64,000 nucleotides of DNA, from contig NZ_JAJNDB010000007.1 in assembly GCF_021026375.1 (NCBI RefSeq), positions 1 through 64,000 of the forward strand, given 5' to 3'. Origin of the DNA: Actinomycetospora endophytica. GTDB lineage: Bacteria; Actinomycetota; Actinomycetes; Mycobacteriales; Pseudonocardiaceae. Of this stretch, positions 16,560 through 24,248 are shown piece after piece. The notes under the pieces were generated by a model that saw only the letters and a list, made by a program, of their open reading frames with translations, searched no databases and had not been told where the DNA came from. The first letter of the stretch is position 1, and the number at the start of each line of letters is the position of its first letter. The position numbers were made by a program, and so were the translations under genes.

Positions 16560-17924
16560 CTAGAACGCGGTCAGGTAGCGGTCGTGCTCCCAGGCGCCGA
16601 CCGTGGCGTGCCAGTCGAAGAACTCGTCGCGCTTCGCGTTGGCGAAGTACTCGGCCACGCCCGGGCCGGCGGCGTCGAGGGCGGCGCTGACCACGGGGTC
16701 CGCCGTCAGGGCCTCGACGGCGTGGAGCAGCGTCGGCGGGAGCTCGGGTCGCCCGCCCGGGCCGGCGGCACCGGGGTCGATCTCGCGGTCGATGCCGTCG
16801 AGCCCCGCCCCGAGCGCCACCGCGAGCGCGAGGTAGGGGTTCGCCGCGCCGTCGCCCCCGCGGAGCTCGACGCGGTTCCCGTCCGGGATGCGCACGTAGT
16901 GGGTGCGGTCGTTGCCGCCGTAGGTCGGGCGGTTCGGCGACCACGTGGCCCCGGAGCGGGTCGACGTCGCGCCGGTGCGCTTGTAGGAGTTCACGGTCGG
17001 CGCGAGGACGGCCTGCATGCCCGGCGCGTGCTCGAGGATGCCGCCGAGGAAGCGGTAGGCCAGCTCGGAGAGCCCGAAGCCGCGCGGGTCCTCGCCGTCG
17101 GGGAAGCGGCTGCTGCCGTCGCGCCACAGCGAGAGATGCAGGTGCATGCCGGAGCCGGTGCGGTCGGCGAACGGCTTGGGCATGAACGTGGCGGTCATGC
17201 CGCGCTGCTCGGCGAGCACCGAGATGAGGTACCGGGCGGTGATCACGCGGTCGGCCGTGGTCAGGGCGTCCGCGTAGGCGAAGTTCTGCTCGAACTGCCC
17301 GTTGGCGTCCTCGTGGTCGTTGGCGTAGTTGCCCCACCCGAGGGCGTTCATCGCCGTCGAGATCCCGGTGAGGTGGTCGTACATCCGGGTCAGGCCGCGG
17401 GCGTCGTAGCAGGGACGCGCCTCGGTGTCCTTGACGTCGGCCGGGGTCAGCGTGCCGTCGTCATCCCGCCGGACCAGGAAGTACTCGATCTCGGCGCCGG
17501 CGAACAGCTCGATCTGACGGTCGGCGGCCGCGGCCAGCATCCGCTTGAGTATCACCCGCGGGGCGAAGGGCCAGGGCTCGCCCTCGACGTGCGGGTCGCA
17601 GTGCACCAGCGCGAGGCCGTCGCGGACCCACGGCAGCGGGGTGTAGCTGGCGAGGTCCGGGAGGACGATCAGGTCCGGATCGCTCGGCTGCTGGCCGATC
17701 GCTCCCACCGCGTAGCCGGCGAAGCCGACGCCCTCGTGCTGCAGCTCGTCCGCGAACTCGACGGGCACGAGCTTCGCGCACGGCTTGCCGGTGAGGTCGA
17801 CGAACATCGCGAGGAGGAAGCGGACGCCGTCGGCCCGGGCGAGCTCGGCCAGCGACGGTTCGGACAGGGGGCTCGTGGTGGGGCCCGGCTGGGGCGGCAC
17901 CACGGGAGAGGCGTCGGTCGTCAT
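16560..17924 (-). CDS. glnT: Glutamine-synthetase-family ligase (GlnT / gamma-glutamylamide synthetase)
   Basis: 454 residues. GS core motifs are in order: AGAEIEYFLV (metal Glu), GQFEQNFAYADALTTADRV, KPFADRTGSGMHLHLSLW (metal His), ATWSPNRPTYGGNDRTHYVRI and RVELRGGDGAANPYLALA (substrate Arg and metal Glu). The type is GlnT/GMAS rather than housekeeping GlnA. Next to mgsABC it likely joins an amine to glutamate with ATP, giving a gamma-glutamylamide. Start is ATG 17924 after GAAGGGATC. It is the first gene of the operon, behind a palindrome and a TAGGTT -10-like box. Confidence 0.86.
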   Translation of the reverse strand: MTTDASPVVPPQPGPTTSPLSEPSLAELARADGVRFLLAMFVDLTGKPCAKLVPVEFADELQHEGVGFAGYAVGAIGQQPSDPDLIVLPDLASYTPLPWVRDGLALVHCDPHVEGEPWPFAPRVILKRMLAAAADRQIELFAGAEIEYFLVRRDDDGTLTPADVKDTEARPCYDARGLTRMYDHLTGISTAMNALGWGNYANDHEDANGQFEQNFAYADALTTADRVITARYLISVLAEQRGMTATFMPKPFADRTGSGMHLHLSLWRDGSSRFPDGEDPRGFGLSELAYRFLGGILEHAPGMQAVLAPTVNSYKRTGATSTRSGATWSPNRPTYGGNDRTHYVRIPDGNRVELRGGDGAANPYLALAVALGAGLDGIDREIDPGAAGPGGRPELPPTLLHAVEALTADPVVSAALDAAGPGVAEYFANAKRDEFFDWHATVGAWEHDRYLTAF

Positions 17925-17951
17925 CGTGGATCCCTTCGGCTCTTGATGTGA

Positions 17952-17983
17952 AACCTAATCTCTTCCGAGGAGATTCGGAAGAG
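17952..17983 (-). promoter_or_regulatory. Promoter with overlapping palindrome ahead of glnT
   Basis: On the minus strand an inverted repeat with 9-bp arms CTCTTCCGA/TCGGAAGAG and 6-nt spacer (17960-17983) directly precedes TAGGTT (complement of 17952-17957), a -10-like box 27 nt before the glnT ATG. A repressor there would cover the -35 region. It could instead be a terminator hairpin for DUF3500. Confidence 0.45.
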
Positions 17984-18017
17984 GTCGCAGCCGACCAGGG
18001 ACAGGTGACGAGGAGTG

Positions 18018-19256
18018 TCAGCGCCCCTGTTGCCAGGCCCGGACCCAGGCCCGGCCGTAGTCGTTCCCGTGGGGCGTGCGCAGGACGGTGTGGATGTGGA
18101 ACTGCTTCGGGGTGTCGTAGTCGAGGAAGACCCCGCAGTGGTGGTCGAGCTCCACGATCAGCACCGGTGACTGGAGCCGGTAGTAGAAGACGTCGCCGGG
18201 GCGGTGGCCGCCGATCCAGCTGAACCAGGTCTCGTCGAGCGACTCCCGCACCTCCCGCATCCGCGCCGCCCGGGGTCCGGTGGGCAGCAGCGCGACGAAG
18301 GCCTCGGCGACGGCCAACGCGAGCTCCTGCGCCTCGGCAGGCATCTCCGCGACGCGGACACCCTCGAACGGGATGACCCGGTTGTCCTGGAACGCGCCCG
18401 CGAGGTGGCGCTCGTCGCCCGGGTGCACCCGGTCCGGAGGCATCGCCGGGTCGACCATCTGCTCGTAGACGGTCGCCTCGCGGCGCTGCTGCTCGGGCAG
18501 CGCGGCCATGAGGTCGGTCCCGAGCCGGATCTTCTCGGTGTAGGTCTCGACCCCGGCGTGCGGCCCCTCGTCGATCTCGTTCGGCTCGGCGCCGAGGAAC
18601 ACCGGACTGACGACCATCCGATCCTCGACGACCAGGCAGTTGACCGCGCAGTGGTGCCCGAAGAGCTGCCAGCCCCACGGCGCCACCGGGTGCGGCCGCC
18701 CGTAGAGGGCGATGTTGTAGCTGAACTCGTTGAGGATGTTCTCGAGGCCGACGACCTCGCCGAGGAAGCCGTTGATCAGCATCATGTCGTGGACCAGCGT
18801 GTAGCCCTCCGGGCTCAGCGACGCCGCGACCAGGGCCAGGGCGCGCCGCTGGACCTCGGCCGGCTGGAACTCCAGCCGGACCCCGGTGTCGAACTGCAGG
18901 AACTCGGGGTTGGCCCAGGTCTGCCACTCGACGGCGTCGACGGCGTGGTTCAGCCTCGCGCGGCCGGCCTCGTCGAGCGCGTCCTCCAGCACCAGGGCGG
19001 CCTCGATCATCGCGGCGACCGGGGCCTCCTCACCGGGCCGGGCGGGCGTGAACGGGTGCTGGTCCGGGCGGAGCGTCCCTTCCTCGGTGACGCCGCGGAA
19101 CTCGGCGAGCTGCAGCGGCGCCCAGCCGCGGATGAGGCCGCCGGTGAACGGGTGGGACTTCGCGGCCTCCCGGTACTCGTAGGCGTCGAGTCCCTTGACG
19201 TCGTTGATGCGCGCCGAGTCCGGCGGGAACAGGTAGCGGCGGAATTCGGCGGGCAC
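18018..19256 (-). CDS. DUF3500 family protein
   Basis: 412 residues, covered by the DUF3500 family. Characteristic stretches are the N-terminal RRYLFPPDSARIND, WANPEFLQFDTGVRLEFQ, FLGEVVGLENILNEFSYNIALYG, FGHHCAVNCLVVEDRM and the C-terminal SPVLIVELDHHCGVFLDYDTPK-type segment, where paired His and Asp might bind metal. No biochemical role is known to me. No signal peptide. GTG 19256 follows AAGGAG. It lies between the glnT operon and a GntR gene on the same strand, suggesting a link to amine or organic-acid catabolism. Confidence 0.82.
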   Translation of the reverse strand: MPAEFRRYLFPPDSARINDVKGLDAYEYREAAKSHPFTGGLIRGWAPLQLAEFRGVTEEGTLRPDQHPFTPARPGEEAPVAAMIEAALVLEDALDEAGRARLNHAVDAVEWQTWANPEFLQFDTGVRLEFQPAEVQRRALALVAASLSPEGYTLVHDMMLINGFLGEVVGLENILNEFSYNIALYGRPHPVAPWGWQLFGHHCAVNCLVVEDRMVVSPVFLGAEPNEIDEGPHAGVETYTEKIRLGTDLMAALPEQQRREATVYEQMVDPAMPPDRVHPGDERHLAGAFQDNRVIPFEGVRVAEMPAEAQELALAVAEAFVALLPTGPRAARMREVRESLDETWFSWIGGHRPGDVFYYRLQSPVLIVELDHHCGVFLDYDTPKQFHIHTVLRTPHGNDYGRAWVRAWQQGR

Positions 19257-19295
19257 GGGGCTCCTTCGCGGCTCGGCGCCGATCGGTGGGCAGCG

Positions 19296-19991
19296 TCAGT
19301 CGGTGTGGTGGTGGCGGGCCACTGCGGCCCGGACGGCGGCGTCGTCGCCCGCGGTGATCGCGTCGACCAGGTCGACGTGGACCTGCAGCCGGCGGCCGCG
19401 GTAGGACCGGGCGTCGTCGGACTCCAGCTGCGGGGAGGTGGTGCCGAGGTGGCCGAGCGTGGCGACGTACACCGCGCGGGCCATCGCGTTGGGGCAGAGC
19501 TCCGCGATGCGTTCGTGGAGTGCCCAGGTGGCGCGGACGAAGCCGCCCCAGTCCGCGGCCACCTCCATCGCCCGCAGCCGGCTCCGCAGCTCCGCCGCGT
19601 CGGCCTCGCCGCAGCAGCGGGCCGCGCCGAGGTCGATCAGCTCCTCGAGCTGGTTGCGCAGCTCCACGGCGTCGGCGACCTCGGTCGGGCGATTGGCCGC
19701 GGCGAGCAGGGTGCGGCGCATCCGCACGACCGGCCCCTGCTCGGCGGCGAACAGGCCGCCGCCCCGGCCGGGCCGGACGACCAGGACACCGCGGTCGGCC
19801 AGCAGGCGTACCGCCTCGCTGACGGTCGCGCGGGCGAACCCGGACTCGGTGCGCAGCTCCTCGATCGTGCCCACCGGAGCGCCCGGGGCCAGGGTCCGGA
19901 TGCGGGCCTCCAGCCGGGCGGCCAGGTGCTCCGCCCGGGTACGGGGGACGACGCCCGCCTCGTGCTGGCGCTCCGCCGGGCCCTCGGTCAT
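19296..19991 (-). CDS. GntR-family regulator, FCD subfamily
   Basis: 231 residues. HTH at about 20-85: LAARLEARIRTLAPGAPVGTIEELRTESGFARATVSEAVRLLADRG. Helical FCD domain after residue 105 (VELRNQLEELIDLGAARCC, ATWALHERIAELCPNAM, VHVDLVDAITAGD). It faces the FAH-family gene across a 54-bp gap that holds an AACCTT-TAG-AAGGTT inverted repeat, a likely operator for both. Start at ATG 19991 fits the family. Confidence 0.9.
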   Translation of the reverse strand: MTEGPAERQHEAGVVPRTRAEHLAARLEARIRTLAPGAPVGTIEELRTESGFARATVSEAVRLLADRGVLVVRPGRGGGLFAAEQGPVVRMRRTLLAAANRPTEVADAVELRNQLEELIDLGAARCCGEADAAELRSRLRAMEVAADWGGFVRATWALHERIAELCPNAMARAVYVATLGHLGTTSPQLESDDARSYRGRRLQVHVDLVDAITAGDDAAVRAAVARHHHTD

Positions 19992-20016
19992 AGTGGCCAG
20001 TGAAGCATAAGATCAT

Positions 20017-20031
20017 AACCTTTAGAAGGTT
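20017..20031. promoter_or_regulatory. Inverted repeat, candidate GntR operator
   Basis: AACCTT (20017-20022), spacer TAG, AAGGTT (20026-20031) in the 54-bp gap between divergent GntR and FAH-family genes. The gap is markedly more AT-rich than its surroundings, as expected of a shared promoter/operator. Confidence 0.5.
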
Positions 20032-20045
20032 TACGAGAGGACGGC

Positions 20046-20924
20046 ATGGCGATCGTGGGGCTGGCCGGTGCGACCGGCGACGTCGAGGTCGCGAGGCTGT
20101 CGCCGGACGGGGAGACCGCGACCGTGCTGGGTCCGCTGGCGGAGTTCTGGCGGGACCCGCGGGCGCACCTGGCGTCGCCGGCGCGGGGCAGGCAGGTGTC
20201 GGTGCGGTCCGCCGAGGTGGTCCCGCCGGTCCTGCCCGACGCCCGGGTGATCTGCATCGGCCTGAACTACCTCCGCCACCTCGCGGAGGGCTCGTACTCC
20301 GGGGAGGCGCTCCCGGAGCACCCGACGCTGTTCGCCCGGTGGAGCCGCTCGCTGACCGTCGGGGGCGCCGCGGTGCCGGTGCCGGCGAACGAGGCCGGGC
20401 TCGACTGGGAGGGCGAGGTCGTCGCCTGGGTCGGCGAGCGCCTCGTCGACGCGACCCCCGACGAGGCCCTCGCCGCCGTCGTCGGCTACTCGACCTTCAA
20501 CGACCTCACCGCGAGGCGGGCCCAGAAGCTGACCTCGCAGTGGATCCTGGGCAAGAACGCCGACCGGTCCGGGCCGCTCGGGCCCATGGTCCCGGCGGAC
20601 GAGGTGGGCGACCTCCGCGACGGCCTGCGGGTGCGGACCCGGGTCAACGGTGAGGTCGTGCAGGACGCGTCGACCGACGATATGGTCTACCACGTGGGGG
20701 ACACCCTGGCCCTCGTCTCCGGGACCCTCACCCTCGAGCCCGGCGACCTGCTGGCGACCGGCACCCCGTCGGGGGTGGGCTACGCGCGGACGCCGCCGTG
20801 GCTGCTGCAGCCGGGCGACGAGGTCGAGGTGGAGGTCGAGCGCCTGGGCGTCCTGCGGACCCCGATCGTCGGCAACGACCACCGCACCGCCGGGAAGCCC
20901 ACCCGCCGCGCCGCCCCTGCCTGA
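20046..20924 (+). CDS. Fumarylacetoacetate hydrolase (FAH) family protein
   Basis: 292 residues. An N-terminal cap (about 1-65) precedes the FAH fold: VICIGLNYLRHLAEGS, metal-binding Glu pair in LDWEGEVVAWVG, GYSTFNDLTARRAQ, NGEVVQDASTDDM and GDLLATGTPSGVG. The family splits C-C bonds or hydrates/decarboxylates catechol-type ring-cleavage products. ATG 20046 has GAGAGG 5 nt upstream. Divergent regulation by the GntR gene is likely. The specific substrate is not predictable; it may use a product of the DUF3500/glnT region. Confidence 0.9.
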   Translation: MAIVGLAGATGDVEVARLSPDGETATVLGPLAEFWRDPRAHLASPARGRQVSVRSAEVVPPVLPDARVICIGLNYLRHLAEGSYSGEALPEHPTLFARWSRSLTVGGAAVPVPANEAGLDWEGEVVAWVGERLVDATPDEALAAVVGYSTFNDLTARRAQKLTSQWILGKNADRSGPLGPMVPADEVGDLRDGLRVRTRVNGEVVQDASTDDMVYHVGDTLALVSGTLTLEPGDLLATGTPSGVGYARTPPWLLQPGDEVEVEVERLGVLRTPIVGNDHRTAGKPTRRAAPA

Positions 20925-20929
20925 TCCGC

Positions 20930-21256
20930 TCAGGCCGTCGGCCGGATCGTCAGGTACTCGATCCGGTCGCCGCGGAAGGTGAACCCGAACGCGAGGTCGA
21001 CCGGGCTGCCCGGGAAGTCCCCCGCGATCTCGACGACGGCACGCCGGCCGTCACCGGCGATCGGGTCGACACCGCGCACCTCGTAGGTCACCGGCGGCAC
21101 GCTCGTGCGCCAGGCCCGGATGGCGTCGATGCCCCGGTGGAGGTGGCCTTCGTCCTCGACGATCGCGTCGTCGGCGAACTGGGCGTGGTAGGCCGCGAGG
21201 TCGGGAGCAGCGGCGAGGAGGAAGTAGCGCTGGACGAGCGTCTCGGATTCGGTCAT
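20930..21256 (-). CDS. SnoaL/NTF2-like small protein
   Basis: 108 residues with the NTF2-like cone fold pattern: LVQRYFLLAAAPDLAAYHAQFADDAIVEDEG, GIDAIRAW, then beta-strands rich in V/I (RRAVVEIAGDFPGSPVDLAFGFTF). Related proteins are cyclases, isomerases or ligand carriers, so function stays open. ATG 21256 is the only start giving the family N-terminus; the ribosome-binding site is weak. Convergent with the FAH gene (5 bp apart) and downstream of LysR on the same strand. Confidence 0.72.
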   Translation of the reverse strand: MTESETLVQRYFLLAAAPDLAAYHAQFADDAIVEDEGHLHRGIDAIRAWRTSVPPVTYEVRGVDPIAGDGRRAVVEIAGDFPGSPVDLAFGFTFRGDRIEYLTIRPTA

Positions 21257-21290
21257 GCCGACGACGCTCCGGTCTCCCCTCGCCGGAGGG

Positions 21291-22208
21291 TCAACCCCGT
21301 ACGGTCGTCGTTTCTCCGGCGTCAGTGCCCTGGGCCACGTCGACGTTCCCGCACTCCGCCGTGATCTCGGCCGCCGCCCGGGCCGCGGCGACGAAATCGT
21401 CGACCACCGGCGAGGAACGCGATGCGGCGACCGCGAGGCACACCTGGTCGGGCGCCAGGTCGGGGATCGGCACGTAGCTGATGTCCGGCCGGGAGTAGAA
21501 CGTGGTCTCAGAACGCGCCACGAACGAGATGCCCCGGCCGGCCCCGACGTGCTCGAGCCTCTCCTCCACGCCGCGCACCCGGAGCCCGGAGTCGGGCAGG
21601 GGGCGCCGGGTGGGCTGCGTGCTCGGGTCGGCATGCCACACCAGCGGCTCATCGGCCAGGTCGGCCTCGGTGACCTCCTCCTTGCCGGCCAACCGGTGGC
21701 CCGCGGGCACCACGACCAGGAGCGGCTCGGTGTACAGCGGGGTCACCCGCAGCCCGGTCTCGTCGATCGGCAGCCGGACGTAGCCGACGTCGACGCGGCC
21801 GTCGAGCAGCATCGTCGCCTGGTCGGCCCCTTCCATCCGCTGCACGTCCACGACGACGTCCGGGTGCCGGGCCTCGAACGCCCGCGCCGCCGGGATGACC
21901 GGGATGCCGGTCCGGAAGCCGACCACCAGCCGCCGGTCGCCGCGTGCGGCCACGCACACCCGCCGTCGGAGGGCGTCCGCGGCGGCGAGCAGCGGGCCGG
22001 CATCGTCGAGGAGCTGGCGGCCCGCGTCGGTCAGGGCCACGCCATGGCTGTCGCGGGTGAGCAGCGAGGCACCGAGATCCTGTTCCAGCGCGCGGATCTG
22101 GCGGCTGAGCACCGGCTGCGCGATGTGCAGCTCGTCCGCGGCGCGACCGAAGTGCAGCGTGTCGGCGACGGTGACGAAGTACCGCACCTTGCGTAGGTCC
22201 AGGTCCAC
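21291..22208 (-). CDS. LysR-family transcriptional regulator
   Basis: About 305 residues. The HTH is at the very N-terminus (LRKVRYFVTVADTLHFGRAADELHIAQPVLSRQIRALEQDLG), followed by a periplasmic-binding-protein-like effector domain (LVVGFRTGIPVIPAARAFEARHP, VDVGYVRLPIDETG). Start at GTG 22208 is supported by GGGAGG 4 nt upstream and the family start, against ATG 22289. It is divergent from the F420-reductase-like gene; LysR regulators usually control such a divergent neighbour. Confidence 0.92.
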   Translation of the reverse strand: MDLDLRKVRYFVTVADTLHFGRAADELHIAQPVLSRQIRALEQDLGASLLTRDSHGVALTDAGRQLLDDAGPLLAAADALRRRVCVAARGDRRLVVGFRTGIPVIPAARAFEARHPDVVVDVQRMEGADQATMLLDGRVDVGYVRLPIDETGLRVTPLYTEPLLVVVPAGHRLAGKEEVTEADLADEPLVWHADPSTQPTRRPLPDSGLRVRGVEERLEHVGAGRGISFVARSETTFYSRPDISYVPIPDLAPDQVCLAVAASRSSPVVDDFVAAARAAAEITAECGNVDVAQGTDAGETTTVRG

Positions 22209-22301
22209 GGAGCCTCCCGATCCGGCGATGCCTCCAGGGTATCGCCACGTCCGGAAGAAGTCTTGGACGCCCATTCTCGCCACTGGCATCGTCGATGGGG
22301 C

Positions 22302-22345
22302 CGAACGGGAACGGACACATCAGGAATTGCGCACCGTCCCGTTCG
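22302..22345. promoter_or_regulatory. Inverted repeat in the LysR intergenic region
   Basis: CGAACGGGAACGG (22302-22314) and CCGTCCCGTTCG (22334-22345) are inverted copies with a single-base bulge, 19 bp apart. It lies 58 bp ahead of the divergent gene, a sensible place for a LysR activator site. Confidence 0.38.
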
Positions 22346-22402
22346 TGTCATTCGGCGTGGGTACGCCACGAAATCCCGAGAACGAGGAAGAGGCCACATC
22401 TC

Positions 22403-23029
22403 ATGGGCACTATCAGCATCATCGGGACCGGGAACATGGCCCGCATCATCGGCGGATTGGCGGTGGCGGGCGGCAACACCGCCGAGATCCTGGGTCGTGA
22501 TCAGTCCAAGGCCGCCGACCTGGCCGGGGCCCTCGGCGACGGCGCCACGACGGGAAAGTGGGGAGCCGTCCCAGCCGGGGACATCGTCATCGTGGCCCTG
22601 TTGGCCGACGGTGTCGTCCCGGTCATCAGCCAGTACGGAGACGCTCTCGCGGGCAAGGTCATCGTCGACATCAGCAACCCCTTCAACGCCACGGCCGACG
22701 GACTGGCCGTCGGTGAGGACACCTCGGTCGCGCAGGAGGCCGCGAAGGTGGCGCCGGCGAGCGCGAGTGTGGTGAAGGGCTTCAACACCATCTTCGGTCA
22801 TGTCCTGGACAAGGGTGGTCGGCCCGACGTCTTCTTCGCCGGCGACGACGCGCAGGCCAAGGCGGGCGTGGCGACGTTCATCGCCAGTCTCGGGCTGCGC
22901 CCGCGCGACGTCGGCGACCTGGGGATGGCGCACTGGCTCGAAGGAGCGGGCCTGCTCACGATGGGCCTCGCCCGTCACGGGGTGGGACATTTCGAATTCG
23001 CCCTCGGCGTGACCGAGTTCGGCGGCTGA
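22403..23029 (+). CDS. NADPH-dependent F420 reductase-like protein (NADP-binding)
   Basis: 208 residues. Rossmann motif IGTGNMARIIGGLAVAGG at the N-terminus, then GDIVIVALLADGVVPVI, VDISNPFNATADGL and KGFNTIFG, the layout of FNO/NADP-oxidoreductase coenzyme F420-dependent domains. Members reduce NADP+ with F420H2 or serve as small NAD(P)-dependent reductases. ATG 22403 follows GAGGAAGAGG by 9 nt; upstream in-frame codons lack similarity. Probably under control of the divergent LysR. Confidence 0.85.
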   Translation: MGTISIIGTGNMARIIGGLAVAGGNTAEILGRDQSKAADLAGALGDGATTGKWGAVPAGDIVIVALLADGVVPVISQYGDALAGKVIVDISNPFNATADGLAVGEDTSVAQEAAKVAPASASVVKGFNTIFGHVLDKGGRPDVFFAGDDAQAKAGVATFIASLGLRPRDVGDLGMAHWLEGAGLLTMGLARHGVGHFEFALGVTEFGG

Positions 23030-23040
23030 GGCTCGGGTGA

Positions 23041-23805
23041 TCAGCCCATGAGGTCGCGACCGCCGTCGATGCCGAGGATCTTCCCGGTCATCCACGACGA
23101 CGCGGGGTCGGCCAGGGCGAGGATCCACGGGACGACGTCGTCGACCTCGCCGATGCGCCCGAGCGGGACCTTGGCCACGAAGCGTTCGACGAGGGCATCG
23201 GCGGCGGCCTGGTCCTCGGCTCCGGCGGTGACGGCGTCGGTGCGGGTCGGGCCGGGCGCGACCGCGTTCACCCGGATGCCGCGGGACGCCAGCTCGACGG
23301 CCCAGGAGCGGGTGAGGCTGTCGAGGGCGGCCTTGCTCGCGCCGAGTACGCCGAGCCCGGGCTGCGGGGTGTGCCCGACGACGCTGGACATCAGCACGAT
23401 CGCGGCGCCGGGAGTGCGCAGCAGCGGGAGCAGGTGCGTCGTGAGCACGACGGGGCCGAGGACGTTGATGTCGAGCAGGTCGCGGGCGGCCTGCACCGAG
23501 CCGCCGTCGAGCGGGGTGGCGCGGAAGACGCCGGCGTTGTGGACCAGCACGTCGAGGTGGCCGCCGCTGTTCGTGACGGCGTGCCGGACGGCGTCGGCGC
23601 CCGCGTCGGTGGCGACGTCGGCGACGACCGGGACGAGCGCCGGATGCCCGGCCGCCGTCTCGGCCAGCGGTTCCGGGCGGCGCCCGGTGACGACGACGTG
23701 CGCGGCGCCGCGGGCGGCGAACGCCCGTGCCGTGGCCCGGCCGATGCCGGATCCGCCGCCGGTGACGACGACGGTGCGGCCCTCGAAGGAGGCGCTGTCT
23801 GCCAT
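23041..23805 (-). CDS. SDR-family protein lacking the catalytic Tyr
   Basis: 254 residues. The cofactor loop TGGGSGIG, NAG (HNAGVF), Ser in LMSSVVG and the C-terminal DGG are normal. At the Tyr-x3-Lys site the sequence is LGASK, so Leu replaces the catalytic Tyr while Lys is kept. Activity as a dehydrogenase is therefore doubtful unless the assembly has an indel here. ATG 23805 is chosen over GTG 23811; a TAGCGT hexamer (complement of 23815-23820) lies 9 nt upstream. Convergent with the F420-reductase-like gene. Confidence 0.85.
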   Translation of the reverse strand: MADSASFEGRTVVVTGGGSGIGRATARAFAARGAAHVVVTGRRPEPLAETAAGHPALVPVVADVATDAGADAVRHAVTNSGGHLDVLVHNAGVFRATPLDGGSVQAARDLLDINVLGPVVLTTHLLPLLRTPGAAIVLMSSVVGHTPQPGLGVLGASKAALDSLTRSWAVELASRGIRVNAVAPGPTRTDAVTAGAEDQAAADALVERFVAKVPLGRIGEVDDVVPWILALADPASSWMTGKILGIDGGRDLMG

Positions 23806-24248
23806 GACCACAGGACGCTAGCGCGGAATCCCTCCGGGACCCATTCAGATCGGGCCCGTCAGGGTGACCAACAGCCGCGCTCGGCCTCGAGCGGCACTGA
23901 GTGCAGGTTTCGGGGCCTACGCGTCTGCGTGGTGTGCTGTTGATCAACGCTGACTGACGCACCCGACTGCTCAGCCGCGCTCCGCCGCGTTCGCGATCGA
24001 CAAGCCGACCTGGTGGCTGCGCTCTTCGCGGACGTTCCCGACGCCTTGGTCATCACCCGGTGAGTCAGCGCATCGTTCGTGCAACGTTTTATCAGCGCCG
24101 CGTGCGGCGTCCAGGCGATCCGGCCGGGCCCCGGTGGTCCTGCCGTAGGATCCTCCCGGCAGCAGTCGAGACGCCATTGCTGTCCTGGCCGACGACGCGC
24201 AGGCCGAGGCCGAGGCGGCGACGGCGTGGTTCGAGGGGCGAAGGCCGG
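23806..24248. other. 443-bp gap before the MerR gene
   Basis: No gene is supported here. The open frame running into the MerR gene from 24060 has no family match before 24249. TAGGAT at 24146-24151 is a -10-like box for the MerR gene, giving a leader of about 90 nt. I looked for TGTATACA-type LitR/CarH boxes and saw none. Confidence 0.4.
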
